DNA from: Limonium bicolor
Taxonomy: Eukaryota > Streptophyta > Magnoliopsida > Caryophyllales > Plumbaginaceae
Length of the DNA stretch: 64,000 bases
Assembly: GCA_023374045.1 (NCBI GenBank)
Contig: CM041779.1
Span: 302,136,167-302,200,166 of the forward strand
Reading direction: 5' to 3'
Shown here: positions 1-12,715 of the stretch, one piece after another
Layout of the letters: each line of letters starts with the position of its first letter
How positions within the stretch are numbered: the first letter of the stretch is position 1
Notes under the pieces: model-generated
What the model was told of the DNA's origin: nothing
What the model saw: only the letters and a program-made list of their open reading frames with translations
Database searches by the model: none
Translations under genes and position numbers: made by a program

Positions 1-1268
1 CAATAATCGGGTTAGCCTTAAACGCCTCTTTCACAAACTGGGATTCATTTCCATGATCCACACCCCATATTTTATAACATATATATTCCTCACAAACCAA
101 ACATAACAACACCCTTCACGTTTCCACGTGCACATGATAACATCACAATAGGATTTACTTTACAACAACATCACATAACATACGGGAACGGTCCTCTTAG
201 GAACCGACCCAATAGTTAATTCACTGGTGAGCATAGAGAATGGTGTCACCTCAATGGGTAAGCTCGTTATACACACAACAACACTCATTACCGTCCTAAA
301 ACAAGTCGGACGAGTAACTTAAGTTAAGATGGTTCGGGTTTGGAGGCCCGAACACACCACACAAACACATGTTCCCCCTAAACCGACATAAGTCAGAATA
401 GCTAGCTTTGGAGTGAGCTATGGGAGATCATAACCCGTGAGGGAACAACCATAACAAAGAGATGGGTAAGCTAAGAAGGATACCCTCTACCCAAACAACG
501 CGCGACCGGCCAAACCGGATTCTCCTACTGTTAGTACATACTTACTTTTAGATATTAGTTAGAACCCCACTATGGAGCCTATCACATGACAACACATACA
601 GTATTACAACTGGGTTAAACATACAAGGGAGATCTCTACATTCACATACACATATCACACAATTAACCAACACGCATAGCCGTGGTTAGAACGTTCCATA
701 GTTCGGTCGTTTACTCCGATACCGAACTCTCATGTGATCCTAGACTCAGTTAACTAAGGTTAACACTGCCGAGGTTAAATGGTATCGGGAGTTGAACGCG
801 CCACATATATGAATTACTGTAACTCATTATGTTTTATCTTACAACGTGGCAAACATACAGAAAAACACATTGGCATAGAAGCCGGTGTAATCCGGTAGGA
901 CACAGGTTGCAAGAAAACCATACCTGTCACCGGAGTCCACTTTTCATGTCCATTTATGTTCCTCGGCAATTCTCGAACAACTGACAACATACATGTACTT
1001 TTTAACATTGGGGTAACATGTTTGTTTAAAGTCTAATGCTTATAACTGTTTCCCCGTTAACTTGGTTAAATACTTTACATTTTTTTAACATGTTTCACTC
1101 TTTCATTTACTTCTTTGCACCCCCAAATTGTGACTATAACTCACCTAACATGTCCTACACAACCTTATAACAATCATTATCCATCATCCCCATCATTAGA
1201 CATCTTTTAATAACCTAAAACAACAATTTTAGAGTGGTCCGGGACTTGGTCCTTACCTTAAGTCCCGG
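1..1268 (-). repeat. Left (3') LTR of element B, first part
   Basis: Bases 911-1268 match 45578-45907 of the right LTR, and the match resumes at 37814 after element A. Bases 1-910 have no partner in the right LTR, which seems deleted there. They contain a segment at about 880-945 resembling the LTR of element D at 4197-4260 (GCCGGTGTAATCCG, then CAGGTTGCAAGAA). Confidence 0.8.
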
Positions 1269-3042
1269 TGTAACACCCCACTATTAATTCATCATTACCG
1301 TCCAATTCCCGTTGCTTCCCGAGTCACGCAGGATACATACTTACATACCTCGGGTGATACAATGCCGTTAGTCACCCACGTGACTAACAAGGCTACTACT
1401 TCTACATACAGCATTGGTCTGATGGACCGGAATATCAGGTACTACTTAATACAATACATACTCTCATTACATACTGATTACTACAATACTCCATTCGAAC
1501 AATCTTCACAACTCTACAAGATAATACACTACGCAGTACCGAGTTTACTAGGTTCCAAAATCAATACAGTACTTCTCCCAAATTCATACACACTTACTAG
1601 GATCAATCTGCTACCCATTCCTCACAAACTAGATACTTCTAATTACAGGGCGCCCACCGGTCTCTTACCTTGATCGTATTCGCTCCGGGTACCTGCACAC
1701 TAAAAATGTTCCCCGAGGGGGTCAGCTTTCGCTGAATATATAACCGCATACCCCGCGTACTAGCGAGGGTACGCCGACCATTTGGTCGAATACATGCAAT
1801 TCATTTTGCAATACATACATCATGCTTTCATTCATGATACTACAATACTACACAAGGATACATACAGTCCAGTACAATACATGCTTGGAAGACAATACAA
1901 GTCACCAATACTTACTTACCATCTTTCAGGATACACATACACAATACATACTCATTACATACCCAATACACAATACGGAGATACAATTCTCCAATACCTA
2001 CAAAGGTCAGTTAGCTTCATTACACACCCGGGTTCTCGGGTGTTCGATACTACTTTACTTCCGGTCAATGACTTACAATAGTCAACCAATACACATACAC
2101 TACTTACTTCTTACATACTTTATTCCAGTTAAGTCGTATGACCTCCGGGCAGGGATTACTACATCCACCACCGGGCTTTAGGTGGCCCACTAATCCTGGA
2201 TGCTACCCATTCAAGGGAATTGGTCCATGGAAAAGATTACAGCCAGGATTCGGATCCAACCTCTTGTGTTTCCTTATCCTCACGCGTGGCCGAAACTATA
2301 TCGGACTTCTACTCATTCCATTTTACTCATACTCAAGTTAGGAGTTAGAATGTTAGAATTAGTAGAAGTCAGTACTTTCATTCCCATACATACATACATT
2401 ACACAAGTACACAATACTTACACATACTTCTCACTTCCATTCATTCATTTCATGAATTATACAAACTAATTGTTCAAGGAGATACAACAAGAACAAGTAG
2501 TTCAAACATAATTAAGCGCAATATAAATCCGATTCGTGCATTTATCTTATTGGTGATCACATAAGCACACAAATCGGGGTAACCAGGTTAGGATACAGAG
2601 CATGAAGAAATCATACCGTTCACCGTTGTATCCGCACTACCGGCTCCTTCGAGGATCAACTATTGGATTCCTATACATACATGAAGTAGTACGATCAATG
2701 ATCAATTATTGATCTACTTACTCCTTCATTAATACTTTCAATGTATTCTTACTACTTCATTACTTTCTTACTTGGTTATAAAACCATTCTTTCCTTTACT
2801 ACTTCATAACTTACTCTTCCTTACACCTTTACTTACTTTCTTACCATTATTCTTCATTAATGGTGTATTACTACTTTTATATGCATACCGGTGTATAGGC
2901 ATATACCTATACAATACATATGATTACTATAGTCATATTATAAAACATTTTTTTTGTAAGTGTTTGGGGCGTCCGACCCACCGTCCGACCCAACCCTGGG
3001 CGACCATTCCAGTAGGTTTTCGTCCCCTGAAATTACTCCGTC
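1269..3042 (-). repeat. Left (3') LTR of element A, first part
   Basis: Collinear with 33619-35416 of the intact right LTR. It is interrupted at 3043 by element D inside a cluster of GTCCGACCC inverted repeats. Differences from the right copy are mostly one- or few-base indels. The ORFs here are short and rich in Thr, Tyr and Ile from AT-rich repeats, and are not believable genes. Confidence 0.9.
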
Positions 3043-6000
3043 TGTAATACCCCAACCCGAAATCCAATAAACTGAACGGCGATCACTCCCAAATAAAATA
3101 CAACTGCAGCGGAAATAAATACAACAACCGGGCGGTATTACAATGCCGTTGGCCACCCTTGTGACCAACAAGGCTAAGTCCAAATACAATCCTCAAATGT
3201 CACGGTCTGGAATACAGATACAACCCGAGATACTAGGAATCAAACTCAAAAGTACAATACTGAAATAAACAAATTAACTAATAGTAGACTCCCAAAGCTT
3301 GGTCTACCCCACCTACACTCAGTGTGGTGATCTTCTCAACTTCAGGTACCTGAAAAATGGGGGTGCCCCCAAAGGGGCTCAGCAAACAATGCTGGTATGG
3401 AAAACGTGCAGCCCATCGTCTACCGGGCCACACCAACTACTTTGTCGAACACATGCAGTTCATTTTTATAAAGCTGTAAACAAGCATAGTCTGATAATAA
3501 CAAGTATCCATACAAGGACAATAATGTCACATAGAACAAGACACAGAAGGTCGAGTTAGCTGAACTGAAATTCTTTACTGATAGTCGGTCCACACAATGG
3601 GACTGACCGTTATAACTGAATATCTGAAATAGTGGAGGTATAGTGACCTCGTTATAAAGAAAGGTTGGGTATAAAAACCCCAGGAGATAACGTAGTTAAA
3701 CCCTGAACTGAATGGCGTGGGAAATAAGAACCCACTAGAGGAATAAAGTCTTCCTCGAACTGAAGGGCATTTGAATCCCGGAAGGAATAAAGTCTTCCTC
3801 CCAACTGAATGTTCCGTCGCGACGTTAGGAGACGACCTGAGACAGGTACAACTCCCGTAGCATGCATGGCCAGATCCAACTGGGCTCCTCATCTCGAAGT
3901 ATAATTGTTAAGTGTCATATAAAGACGTTAAACAAGAACACAATGTGTATTGTCAATTATCACGTTTAGGATAATGACGTTTGTTATAAACTGAAGTTAG
4001 TGAGAGACTTGAGTACAAGTCCTCGGTATACTGAAACGCAGGTATTTAATCCACTGGTATAGTAGTGTTTGTATGCGTGGGACATACACGTGTAGTCAGC
4101 AACATCACGCACATAAATAATACCACAGTGTGCAAGAGTAAAACAACAGTTTACATTAATTATCTTGGTCGTTATTTCAAACAACAGATAGCACACAAGC
4201 CGGTGTAATCCGTTAGAAAACAGGTTGCAAGAATCCCATACCGTTCACCGTAGACTGTACTTGTAAATTCCCGGTCAACGTCTGGTCAAACAAAGTCCTA
4301 GAATAGGATTAACTGAGAGGGTTAATTTATGTTACCCTTATATAATTCTATTGGATCTTTTAACAAATCTCATATTGTTATTTCATGTGAGGTTTATTTC
4401 TTTTAATTACCTCATGATTTTGTATAACTTATTTGTTATCCTTTTGATTTATTTATAATCCTTTAATGCACATATATGTGTTTATTGCATTTGTTGTTTA
4501 TTTTATTGTCTAGGTGACATAACAACTTATAATTCTTAACTATATTTATATGTCATACATGACATAAAATTCTTATAGTTTTATTATTCTCCTTTTAACC
4601 ATAAATAATTTTTTGTTTATCTTTTAATTCCTTATAACCATGTAAGCCATAGTTTAATTCCATAATTCCTTTAATCAAAATTCTTTCTTCTAAATCCTCC
4701 AAATATCCATATAGGACCTATATTTATTTAAATCTAAATTCTTAAACTTGTATTTCGGTTATTTACAAAACAACCACATTAATTCATAAACTTTACTTTA
4801 AATTCTAATCTCTTTAATATAGTTTTAATTCTTATTTAGCTAAATTACAAAACTACCATAATTTTTGGTATATAGCTTTAAATATTATAACTTCAAAAAT
4901 TACATTAGCCCCTTAAATCTCGGCATATTTATATATATTTCTATATTACAATTAACCACAAAATCTTATAACTTTACATAATGTCTTATAACTATAGTTT
5001 TAATTTTAATTCTCCATAAATGCCGATATATATAAATTCTTAAATTACCAAACTAACCCCAAAATTCGGCTTTGGTCTTGAACTTTCCATTAATTACATT
5101 TTCACCCCAAAACTTTATAATAGTACTTAATAACTTATAAACTATAGTTAAATATTTAATTTCTAAAATTTCGAAAGTGAACTAATATTCTCTTAATTAT
5201 GAATTCGCCCCATATTAATACAAACTTTCATAACAACTTTTATAAATTACATAATAGCCCAAAACTTTATAAAAAGTTATTTTAAAGCTTGTTTAAATTA
5301 TCTAAAATTCTTAAACTTAATTCCTAACCTTATATTATATTATAATTACACCAAACAGCCCTTAGCTCTCGGTTTTTATAATAAGCACACTAAACTTTGT
5401 AAAAATTACATTTAATCCACATAACTTAATTAATTAGTCATTTAGACACTAATAAATATTTTTAACTCACCAAACTTTATGATATAAATTTATATACCTA
5501 AGTAGCTCATTAAAACTTTTATCAAGTGAACATTCGGCCATAATTTAAATGACCTTATGTTATTAAAAGTGGATTTATATGTCTAAGTAATTATAAATAA
5601 ATTCATAGGAGTCATATAACTCATGTATAAATTATTGTAATGTCTTATATAAATTCTTAGCTCAAAATAAAGCATTTTTGCCCTTGAATTCGGCCTAATT
5701 ATATGTAACATAAATAAATTTTGTGACACAAAAATGTGTCTTAAGGTAAATATTTTCTATATATGTTATAGTTATATTTTTGGCATATAAACCATAGTTT
5801 CGGTTTATAAACCTAGGAGGTGTACATAATTTTTGTACAATTTTTAGAAGCTTAACAAAGCTTATAACATAAGATTTACTTAGTAAACTTACTTCTTAAC
5901 AAAGGTGGTTAAGTGCTTGAACTTCTTCTTGAATCTCCAAGCTTTCTCCTAGGTAAACTTGATGCTCCTCTTCGGTTTTATGCAAGAGGTGAAGGTGTTT

Positions 6001-7822
6001 AGGAGTTAGATCTTCAATAAAGATCTTAAGTAGATTTGTAAGTAGTTTTACAAGACTTTACCTTAGACTTTTCTCCTTATAATTCGGCACTCCTAAGGTA
6101 GATGAAGAACAAGTTTCCTTCATGAAAATGAAGAAAAGAGACTTAGAAGAAGTAGAACTTGGTTACACATAAAAATGTGCTTTAAGGATTTACAAGCATT
6201 AAAACTACCTTAAGATAACCTTGAGATGCTCCTTGGTTTAATGTTGGTTTGGACAACCTCCTTGGAGAACTAATTGATGTCGAACACTTGTTGTTAAGCT
6301 AGGAAGAGTTTTGCTTCAAGGCTTGACAAGAATTGCTAAGAATTACCTTAAAGATGAAGATAGAAGTTAATCTCCATTAATGGACTTAAGAGCTTCAAAG
6401 GAAGAAGATGAAGCTTAGAAGAGAGAGGAGAGAGCTTACCAAATTCGTAGGTGTGGAGTGCAAGAGAGGAAATGACACTAAACTTACGTATAAGGTAAGA
6501 GAGTGCCTTAGAATTTGATTTTTGTTTTGTTAATTTTTAATGTCAAATGACTATACTTTTTCCTTAGTTTATTACATGGTTTATTGGCTCAATAAATGCC
6601 CATGTTCTCTGCATAATTTCGGACATGTGGTGTGTGACAAGGCAAGAGTTGGAAAGAAGATGATTGTGAGCTAGAAGACAAGGTAATTTAGGTAAGTTAT
6701 TCTTTTGATTTTTCTAAGTTAGGCTTGTCTTCTTCCTCCCTTGTAGAGTCACGAATTCAAGGGTCAAATGGGGTGTCTTAATTGACATTGAAGAGCCAAG
6801 GACAAGCATGTTAGGTCACATGGAAAGAAGGAATCTAGAAAAGTGAATTCTAGATCCACTTTTTACTTTTCTCATTTGTTTTTGTTCTAGCTCACATGGC
6901 CTTATTCCATGGCCTAATTTCGACAGCTTGCTGGTCAAATGAGACCTACATACTTAGACATTAAGTAATATAACACATGGGAAGGTGAGTCACCATGTTC
7001 TATGCTTTTTATAAACTTTTAATGCAATTTTATACTAGTTTTTGCTCTCAAAATCGGCCCCTATAGAGAGCTCTTGTTGACTAGTCACACCAACTGATTT
7101 AGAAGGTCATTTTAACCCTTTTTAAGATTACCAATTCGTGGCATGTCAAAAACTACAAGGTAATTGCGTAAAACGCATTTTCGTGACACCCGAAGGTGTG
7201 TTTTTGTGCTCTAAGGAAATTTTGGGAAACCAATTGTTCTTATGAGTTCCAAGTGTTTGTAAACACTTATTATAGTAAATAAACATATACTAAGATGTTA
7301 CATTGAGTTATATGGGGTTATATCAACCCGTGACATAATTTACGGGCCATCGGGACACTCCCGGGCCAAAAAGGAGCGCTAAGAAATCCTCCTTTGGTTT
7401 TTGCTGAATTTTGAGAAACCACTTCGTGGGTTCTCTTTAGAATGATAAATAATGATGTTAGGAACTCTAGGAATTAATTTTATAGGAGTTCGTGCCACCT
7501 CGGCACTCCTCCGGACTTTTCGTGCTTTAAGGAGCGGGTGAGCACTCCCGAGCATTTTGCGTATTTGACTGAATATAGCTTAGGGAATATATTTGTATAT
7601 TCATATAATAATTGTATGACCATTTAGTTTGAATATTAGAGGGTCATACAAGGTCATGTTTGACCATATGCTTCTAAGGCGTTTTAGCGTTTATGGTGAC
7701 ACGACTGTTTTTTACGTAACGTTTTCATGCATGGGTTTGCATGCGTACGTGAAATGATTTATATTTGGATTATATTCCAATAAATAATGATTAATAATAT
7801 TATTTAGATTTGGGGTATTTCA
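3043..7822 (-). repeat. 3' LTR of element D
   Basis: 4780 bp, from TGTAATACCCC to GGGGTATTTCA on the plus strand. Near-identical to 14317-19099; the copies differ mainly by short indels. A very AT-rich block spans about 4300-5870. No protein-coding content is recognised. Confidence 0.95.
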
Positions 7823-7859
7823 ATCTACCCCCCTTAAAAAAGGACTTCGCCCCGAAGTC
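7823..7859 (-). promoter_or_regulatory. PPT of element D plus adjacent hairpin
   Basis: The plus strand reads ATCTACCCCCCTTAAAAAAGG directly after the LTR, so sense is a G-rich PPT priming plus-strand DNA synthesis. It is followed by the inverted repeat GACTTCG-CCC-CGAAGTC (7843-7859). The same architecture stands beside the 3' LTR of elements A, B and C. Confidence 0.85.
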
Positions 7860-8413
7860 TCATATTAAAGTATAAGGTTGTGGGGGAATCAAGTTCCACT
7901 AAGTATCCACAACTCAATCTAATTTTTAGGGATCAAGTCCCAAGTCTCTATATCCCTAAGTTCATAGTGTATATCAAGTACAACAGAATACTTGGAATGT
8001 CATAACATATACTTGCAGTGTAAAGCAAGGTAGTGAACACAATCACTTTTCATTTCAAATGGTGCAACGTAGTGCATATAATATTTCCATTGTAGTGTAA
8101 TGAAGTACACACAATCAAGTAGAAGTACAAGGTACATTCAAACACAGTGTCACAAAACACATACAAGACAAGTGTCACTGAAATACAAAGTGCACAAACA
8201 CTGACAACAAAATGTCACTGAAATGCACAGAAGTGCAACAACTGAAATGCACAAAGTGCAACAACTGAAATGCACAAAAGTGCAACAACTGAAATGCACA
8301 AAAGCAACAAATGCAATGCACAAAGGTGCAACAAATGCACACTAAACTCAAAAATGAAAAAGGCTCTACCCCCCAAAAGAAGGGGTACGCCCCCGTACCC
8401 TAGACTAAAGTGC
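7860..8413 (-). other. 3' untranslated stretch of element D with 24-bp repeats and a second PPT-like motif
   Basis: Contains the short hairpin GGGA-tcaag-TCCC (7929-7941), also found in element C. About five degenerate copies of a ~24-bp unit (AACTGAAATGCACAAAAGTGC and variants) lie at about 8210-8340. A second PPT-like CTCTACCCCCC is at 8364, with the hairpin GGGTACG-CCCC-CGTACCC at 8383-8400. No credible gene is present. Confidence 0.7.
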
Positions 8414-9124
8414 CTAGTCGGTAAATAATGAGGGAAACTTCGCTCGCATATCAGCTTCGAGTTCCCATGTGGCCTCTTCCACATCGTGGTTCGACCAAAG
8501 AACCTTCACGAGGCTCACAGACTTGTTTCGAGTCTCTCGTGTCTTCCTATCTAAGATTCTTTGCGGTGTTTCCACATACCGCATTGTTGGTTCTAAAGAG
8601 AGTGTCTCTGGTTGTAGAACATGAGAAGGATGAGGCATGTATTTCTTAAGCTGAGACACGTGAAAAACATTGTGTACTTTGCCCAACTCGGCTGGCAAAT
8701 CAAGTCGATATGCCACTAGGCCCACCCGCTCTATGATAGCGTAGGGTCCTACAAATTTCGGGCTTAGCTTGCCCTTCTGACCAAATCTGAATACACCCTT
8801 CATGGGTGAAACTCGTAGAAATACCTGGTCGCCAACTGCGAACTCAAGGTCTCGTCGCCTCTCATCAGCATATGATTTCTGTCTGTCCTGTGCTGCTTTC
8901 ATATTGTTTCTGATCTGCTGAACTTCTGCCTGGACTTGCTCCAAGTACTCAGGCCCAATGATGACGGTCTCACTAGACTCGTCCCAGCACAAAGGTGTGC
9001 GGCATGGTCTGCCATATAAAGCCTGAAAAGGTGACATCTGTATAGAGGCGTGATAGCTGTTATTGTAAGCAAACTCGATGAGATGTAATCTATCTATCCA
9101 GCTGCCCTGAAATCCAAGGCACAT
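8414..9124 (-). CDS. pol: Integrase C-terminal part and chromodomain of element D
   Basis: 236 residues. The first ~45 complete the integrase core ([11 protein letters not shown], then [15 protein letters not shown]). About residues 95-140 are the GPY/F-type module ([12 protein letters not shown], then [10 protein letters not shown]). About residues 180-234 form a chromodomain-like tail ([31 protein letters not shown]). In chromoviruses this tail directs integration by binding chromatin marks. The frame is open to its natural stop, but is offset from the upstream integrase frame by indels. Confidence 0.93.
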   Translation of the reverse strand: MCLGFQGSWIDRLHLIEFAYNNSYHASIQMSPFQALYGRPCRTPLCWDESSETVIIGPEYLEQVQAEVQQIRNNMKAAQDRQKSYADERRRDLEFAVGDQVFLRVSPMKGVFRFGQKGKLSPKFVGPYAIIERVGLVAYRLDLPAELGKVHNVFHVSQLKKYMPHPSHVLQPETLSLEPTMRYVETPQRILDRKTRETRNKSVSLVKVLWSNHDVEEATWELEADMRAKFPSLFTD

Positions 9125-9866
9125 GCTCGTAGCATGTCCTCTAAGGTCTGAATAGTCCTCTCTGACTGACCATCTGTCTGAGGATGAAATGCTGTGCTAA
9201 GCTTCAATCAGTGCCAAGTGCCTCGCGAGTAGCTCGCCAGTATCGTGAGAGAAATCTAGTGTCTCGATCTGAAACAATAGTCTTAGGACTCCATGATGTC
9301 TGATAATCTCTTCTCAAATAGCTCTGCTAACTTTGGCACTTTCCAAGTATCCTTCATCGGAATAAACCTAGCAACCTTAGTCAGTCGATCAACAACAACC
9401 CAAATCATTTTAGGCCTCCTCTCGTAGGTGGTAGTCCCACCACGAAGTCCATGGAGATATCATAAAACTTCCACTCTGGAACTGGCATAGACTGTACCAT
9501 ACCTCCTGGTCGTCTATGTTCGAATTTCACTTTCTGACAAGTGATACATCGAATCACATACTCTGTCACGTCGCCCTTCATACCACTCCACCAGAAATAC
9601 CTCTTTAGATCTTTGTACATCTTAGAAGCTCCTGGATGGACAGATGTGGTAGAAGTGTGGGACTCTCGAAGAATATGCTCCTTTATATCTGTGCTGTCTC
9701 TGGGAATACACAATCTTCCCTTCAATCTGATGAGTCCATCATCATGTAACTGGAACTCATACTTTCCACCTTCAAATGTACCGTCAGTCAACTTCTGACT
9801 GATCTCCATCATTCGCTGATCACTCTGCTGTGCTCGTATGTCGTCCATAAGACTCGAGCTAGCCAC
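9125..9866 (-). pseudogene. pol: Integrase zinc-binding and catalytic core of element D (frameshifted)
   Basis: Bases 9405-9866 encode the HHCC zinc-binding region (HPGASKMYKDLKRYFWWSGM, then CITCQK) and the first catalytic Asp in MDFVVGLP. Bases 9125-9404 continue in other frames with the second Asp (SDRDTRF) and the catalytic Glu segment ([12 protein letters not shown]), so the DDE triad is present but not in one frame. The enzyme joins LTR DNA to the chromosome. The breaks are short indels that could be decay or sequencing error. Confidence 0.88.
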
Positions 9867-10336
9867 AATGGCATTAAGGAATATGCTCGTCGACTCAATG
9901 CGTCTGCTACAACATTAGCTTTCCCTTCCTTGTACTGCAAATCAATGTCATAATCCTTAAGAAATTCAACCCATCTTCTTTGTCTCATGTTTAACTCCTT
10001 CTGGGTGAATACATATTTCAAACTCTTATGATCCGAATATACGGTCATCTGGACACCATACAGGTAGTGGCGCCAGATCTTCAAGGCAAAAACAATAGCT
10101 CCAAGCTCCAAGTCATGTGTGGGATAGTTTTCCTCATGTTTCTTCAACTGTCGGGAAGCGTAGGCGACTACCTTCCCATTCTGCATGAGTACACACCCTA
10201 ATCCCCTACCTGATGCATCACAGTAAACTTCATAACCCTCTGTGCCTTCAGGTATAGTCAAAACTGGTGCTGATGTCAAGCATTCTTCAAAGCTCGAATG
10301 AGGTCTCACATTCAGTAGTCCATGTGAAAGGTGCAT
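9809..10336 (-). CDS. pol: RNase H domain of element D
   Basis: Typical Ty3/gypsy RNase H. Acidic active-site residues appear in [10 protein letters not shown], in the Glu of [12 protein letters not shown], in YSDHKSLKY and in VVADALSRR. It degrades the RNA strand of the RNA:DNA hybrid and leaves the PPT primer. The beginning is continuous with the RT thumb in a different frame (see 10337-11046); the ATG at 10336 is unlikely to be a real start, since pol is made as a polyprotein. Confidence 0.93.
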   Translation of the reverse strand: MHLSHGLLNVRPHSSFEECLTSAPVLTIPEGTEGYEVYCDASGRGLGCVLMQNGKVVAYASRQLKKHEENYPTHDLELGAIVFALKIWRHYLYGVQMTVYSDHKSLKYVFTQKELNMRQRRWVEFLKDYDIDLQYKEGKANVVADALSRRAYSLMPLWLARVLWTTYEHSRVISE

Positions 10337-11046
10337 CCTTCTTCATTAAGCTGGTCATAGGTTTGGCTATTTTGGAGAAGTCTCTGACAAACCTTCTGTA
10401 GTATCCTGCTAAACCAAGGAAACTCCTGATGTCCGTAACTGTCTTTGGCCTAGGCCAAGTGCGAACTGCTTCTATCTTTGCTGGATCCACTGCGATCCCA
10501 GCATCTGAGATAACATGTCCTAAAAGGAAACTCTGTCTAACCAAAACTCACATTTGGAGAACTTAGCATAAAGCTGGTTCTCCCTTAGATCTCAAGTACA
10601 TGTCGAGGTGACTCTCATGCTCTTCCTTAGACTTTGAATAGATAGGATGTCATCGATGAATACAACCACGGTCTTATCCAACTGCTCTCTGAATAATCTG
10701 TTCATCAAATCCATGAAGACTGCAGGTGCATTTGACAAGCCAAAAGGCATACTAAACTCATAGTGGCCATACCGTGTTCTGAAGCTGTCTTTTCTATGTC
10801 TTGCTCCCTGATGGGTATCTGATGGTAGCCTGATCTCAAATCGATCTTCGAAAACACTTTTGCTCCTCTCAACTGATCAAACAAATCATCAATCCGTGGT
10901 AGTGGATATTTGTTCTTCACCGACACTGCATTAAGCTCTCTGTAATCGATGCATAACGAAGGCTTCCATCCTTTCTTTTACAAAAAGCACTGGTGCTCCC
11001 CAAGGAGATACGCTAGGTCGTATGTATCCCTTGTCCAATAAATCTT
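10337..11046 (-). pseudogene. pol: Reverse transcriptase of element D (frameshifted)
   Basis: Fragments in several frames: the fingers and first palm segment ([29 protein letters not shown]) at 10705-10926, the FIDD active-site box at about 10646-10660 ([10 protein letters not shown]), and the region after it (LGHVISDAGIAVDP, FLGLAGYYRRFV) at 10287-10544. FIDD is the usual catalytic box of Ty3/gypsy chromoviruses. At least three frame changes prevent translation as written. This enzyme would copy the element RNA into cDNA. Confidence 0.9.
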
Positions 11047-11676
11047 TCAGCTGCTGCTCTTCAGCTCAGCCATCTCTGCTGGTGCCATACGGTACGGTGC
11101 CTTAGCTATGGGACCGGTACCTGGTAGTAATTCGATGGAGAACTCTACCTCTCTGGATGGCGGTAAGCCTGGAAGTTCCTTTGGAAAAATATCTGGAAAT
11201 TCCGACACCACTGGCATAGCTGGATCAAAATCAGGGTCATGCTCTACATTCTGAACATAACATAGATATACCTCCTTCTGCTTCCTGACGTGCTTGTACA
11301 TGGACATAGCAGATATAACTTTTATCGATGGTGCCCTAGGGCTCTGACGGTAAGATACTGTCACTCCTGATGGGCTCTTAAGCAACAGTCTGCGCTCTGC
11401 ACAAAGAATGCGGCCTCTGTGCCGCCCCAGCCAGTCCATCCCGGCTATAACGTCGAATCCTAGACCTCTGAACTCAATAAGGTCAATAGGAAATTCCTCC
11501 TCCTTAATACTGATAGTGGCTCCTCTATAAAGACGAGTGCAACTGATCTTCTCCTTAGACGGGAGTGCCACCTTAAAATCAGGTAACTCTACTGCGTCTA
11601 GCCCCAACTTCCCCGCAAGCGTAGGCGAAACGAAAGTATGTGAGGCTCCGGAGTCGAACAGTACTAATGCATCCAC
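11047..11676 (-). CDS. pol: Aspartic protease and start of reverse transcriptase of element D
   Basis: Begins just after TGTFPVNGV and contains the active-site triplet in [12 protein letters not shown], then the flap-like strand region and [14 protein letters not shown]. The tail ([32 protein letters not shown]) is the normal RT entry region, where the frame is lost. The protease matures the Gag-Pol polyprotein. An upstream linker ending in ILTEEEAARAA (about 11705-11745) connects it, in another frame, to the end of the AlkB insert. Confidence 0.92.
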   Translation of the reverse strand: MDALVLFDSGASHTFVSPTLAGKLGLDAVELPDFKVALPSKEKISCTRLYRGATISIKEEEFPIDLIEFRGLGFDVIAGMDWLGRHRGRILCAERRLLLKSPSGVTVSYRQSPRAPSIKVISAMSMYKHVRKQKEVYLCYVQNVEHDPDFDPAMPVVSEFPDIFPKELPGLPPSREVEFSIELLPGTGPIAKAPYRMAPAEMAELKSSS

Positions 11677-11897
11677 TCCATTAACCGGAAAGGTACCAGT
11701 GAGAATCGAGCCGCCCTTGCGGCCTCCTCCTCAGTAAGTATACTTAAGGCACCTTCCGTCTCCTTAGCACAACCTAATAACAGAATCTGAGTAAGTACTT
11801 TGATACATGATGGGGTCTAAAGACATTCACTTTCACAAACAATAATGCTTCATTGATGAGATGATCTCCTTTCTGAAGTCCAAAAACAATTACAACA

Positions 11898-12620
11898 CTA
11901 GTACTTTCTAAAGGTTAAACTTAATCTTCCTGGTCTCATGTGAGTGGTGTTTATCACTGTCGAAGGTGCTGTGTTTAGCTTAATCCTTTTAATTCCATGG
12001 TATAGCAACCTTGACTTTCCACCCATTATCAAAACATCTCCTGAACTCAATATTATTTTCTTTGCAAGGTCCACACGCTTCTGCTCGCCATAAAGGAACT
12101 CTGCGTCATCTCCAATTGACAAAGATAATACTGGTATTCCCTGTTCAAGGGACCCTTTTGTTTCATCATTGTCCTGGTGTAGTCCTAAACGGCCTCCTTC
12201 TTCATAGAAGTTGATGATACATAGATCAGCCCTTAGATTGGGAACTGGATCTCTTCTAGTTGTTGAGCTGTATTAACTGCTTGTTCCACAATTGGTAAAA
12301 ATTCTTCTGGGATTTTTGGTACTTGTGCTCCATCTCCATTTCTTGTATCTTGGTAGGTTTTTGTGTATGGATTCCAATCCTTTCCTAAGCACATCATTTT
12401 CAGCTTCATTTTTGATCCTCCTGGAAATTCTGGAGTGTAGAACCCTCCTGGTCCTGCTCCCAATTCTTGACATTTCTGATGATTGCATTTGTGTCTCCGG
12501 TGTTAGGTATCCTTTGAGTAATATCAAACCTGGTTGGATAACCTTACATTGTTCGTTCCCTGGTTCTTGTACTTGATAATGTTTTCCTCCAGGGAGGGCG
12601 GTGAGGGGATAGGAAAGCAT
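11898..12620 (-). pseudogene. AlkB-type 2-oxoglutarate/Fe(II) dioxygenase (plant ALKBH1-like) captured in element D
   Basis: Three collinear segments in the gag-pol direction make up most of an ALKBH1-type protein. Bases 12485-12620 hold the N-terminal part (VIQPGLILLKGYL). Bases 12233-12463 hold GPGGFYTPEFPGG, MKLKMMCLGKDWNPYT and VPKIPEEFLPIVEQAV. Bases 11898-12232 hold the catalytic double-stranded beta helix. Iron-binding HxD is HQD (12171-12179, in GRLGLHQDND), the distal His is in LLYHGIK (about 11996), and the 2-oxoglutarate Arg region is RPGRLSLTFRKY, followed by a natural TAG stop. The family oxidatively demethylates nucleic acids. No intron is seen over ~235 codons, so a cDNA origin is likely if the host gene has introns. 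About two frameshifts (near 12470 and 12235) break it. It starts ~95 bp after the Gag zinc-knuckle frame ends and lies upstream of the protease. Confidence 0.92.
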
Positions 12621-12715
12621 ATCTTATAGCTTCCTACGTGGTTTAAATTTTTACTAGTGAGTCTTACTAATTCTTTCCTACTCAATTAGGCAATCAAGGC
12701 ATGCAAGCACTCATT

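Noticed and set aside
1362..2469. Several Thr/Tyr/Ile-rich ORFs on the plus strand
   Set aside because: They lie in the AT-rich LTR of element A, antisense to it, with copies at 33.7-34.9 kb broken by indels.
4300..5870. AT-rich block as a centromeric satellite or scaffold attachment region
   Set aside because: It is a normal internal part of the D LTR, duplicated at 15.6-17.1 kb, with no tandem period visible.
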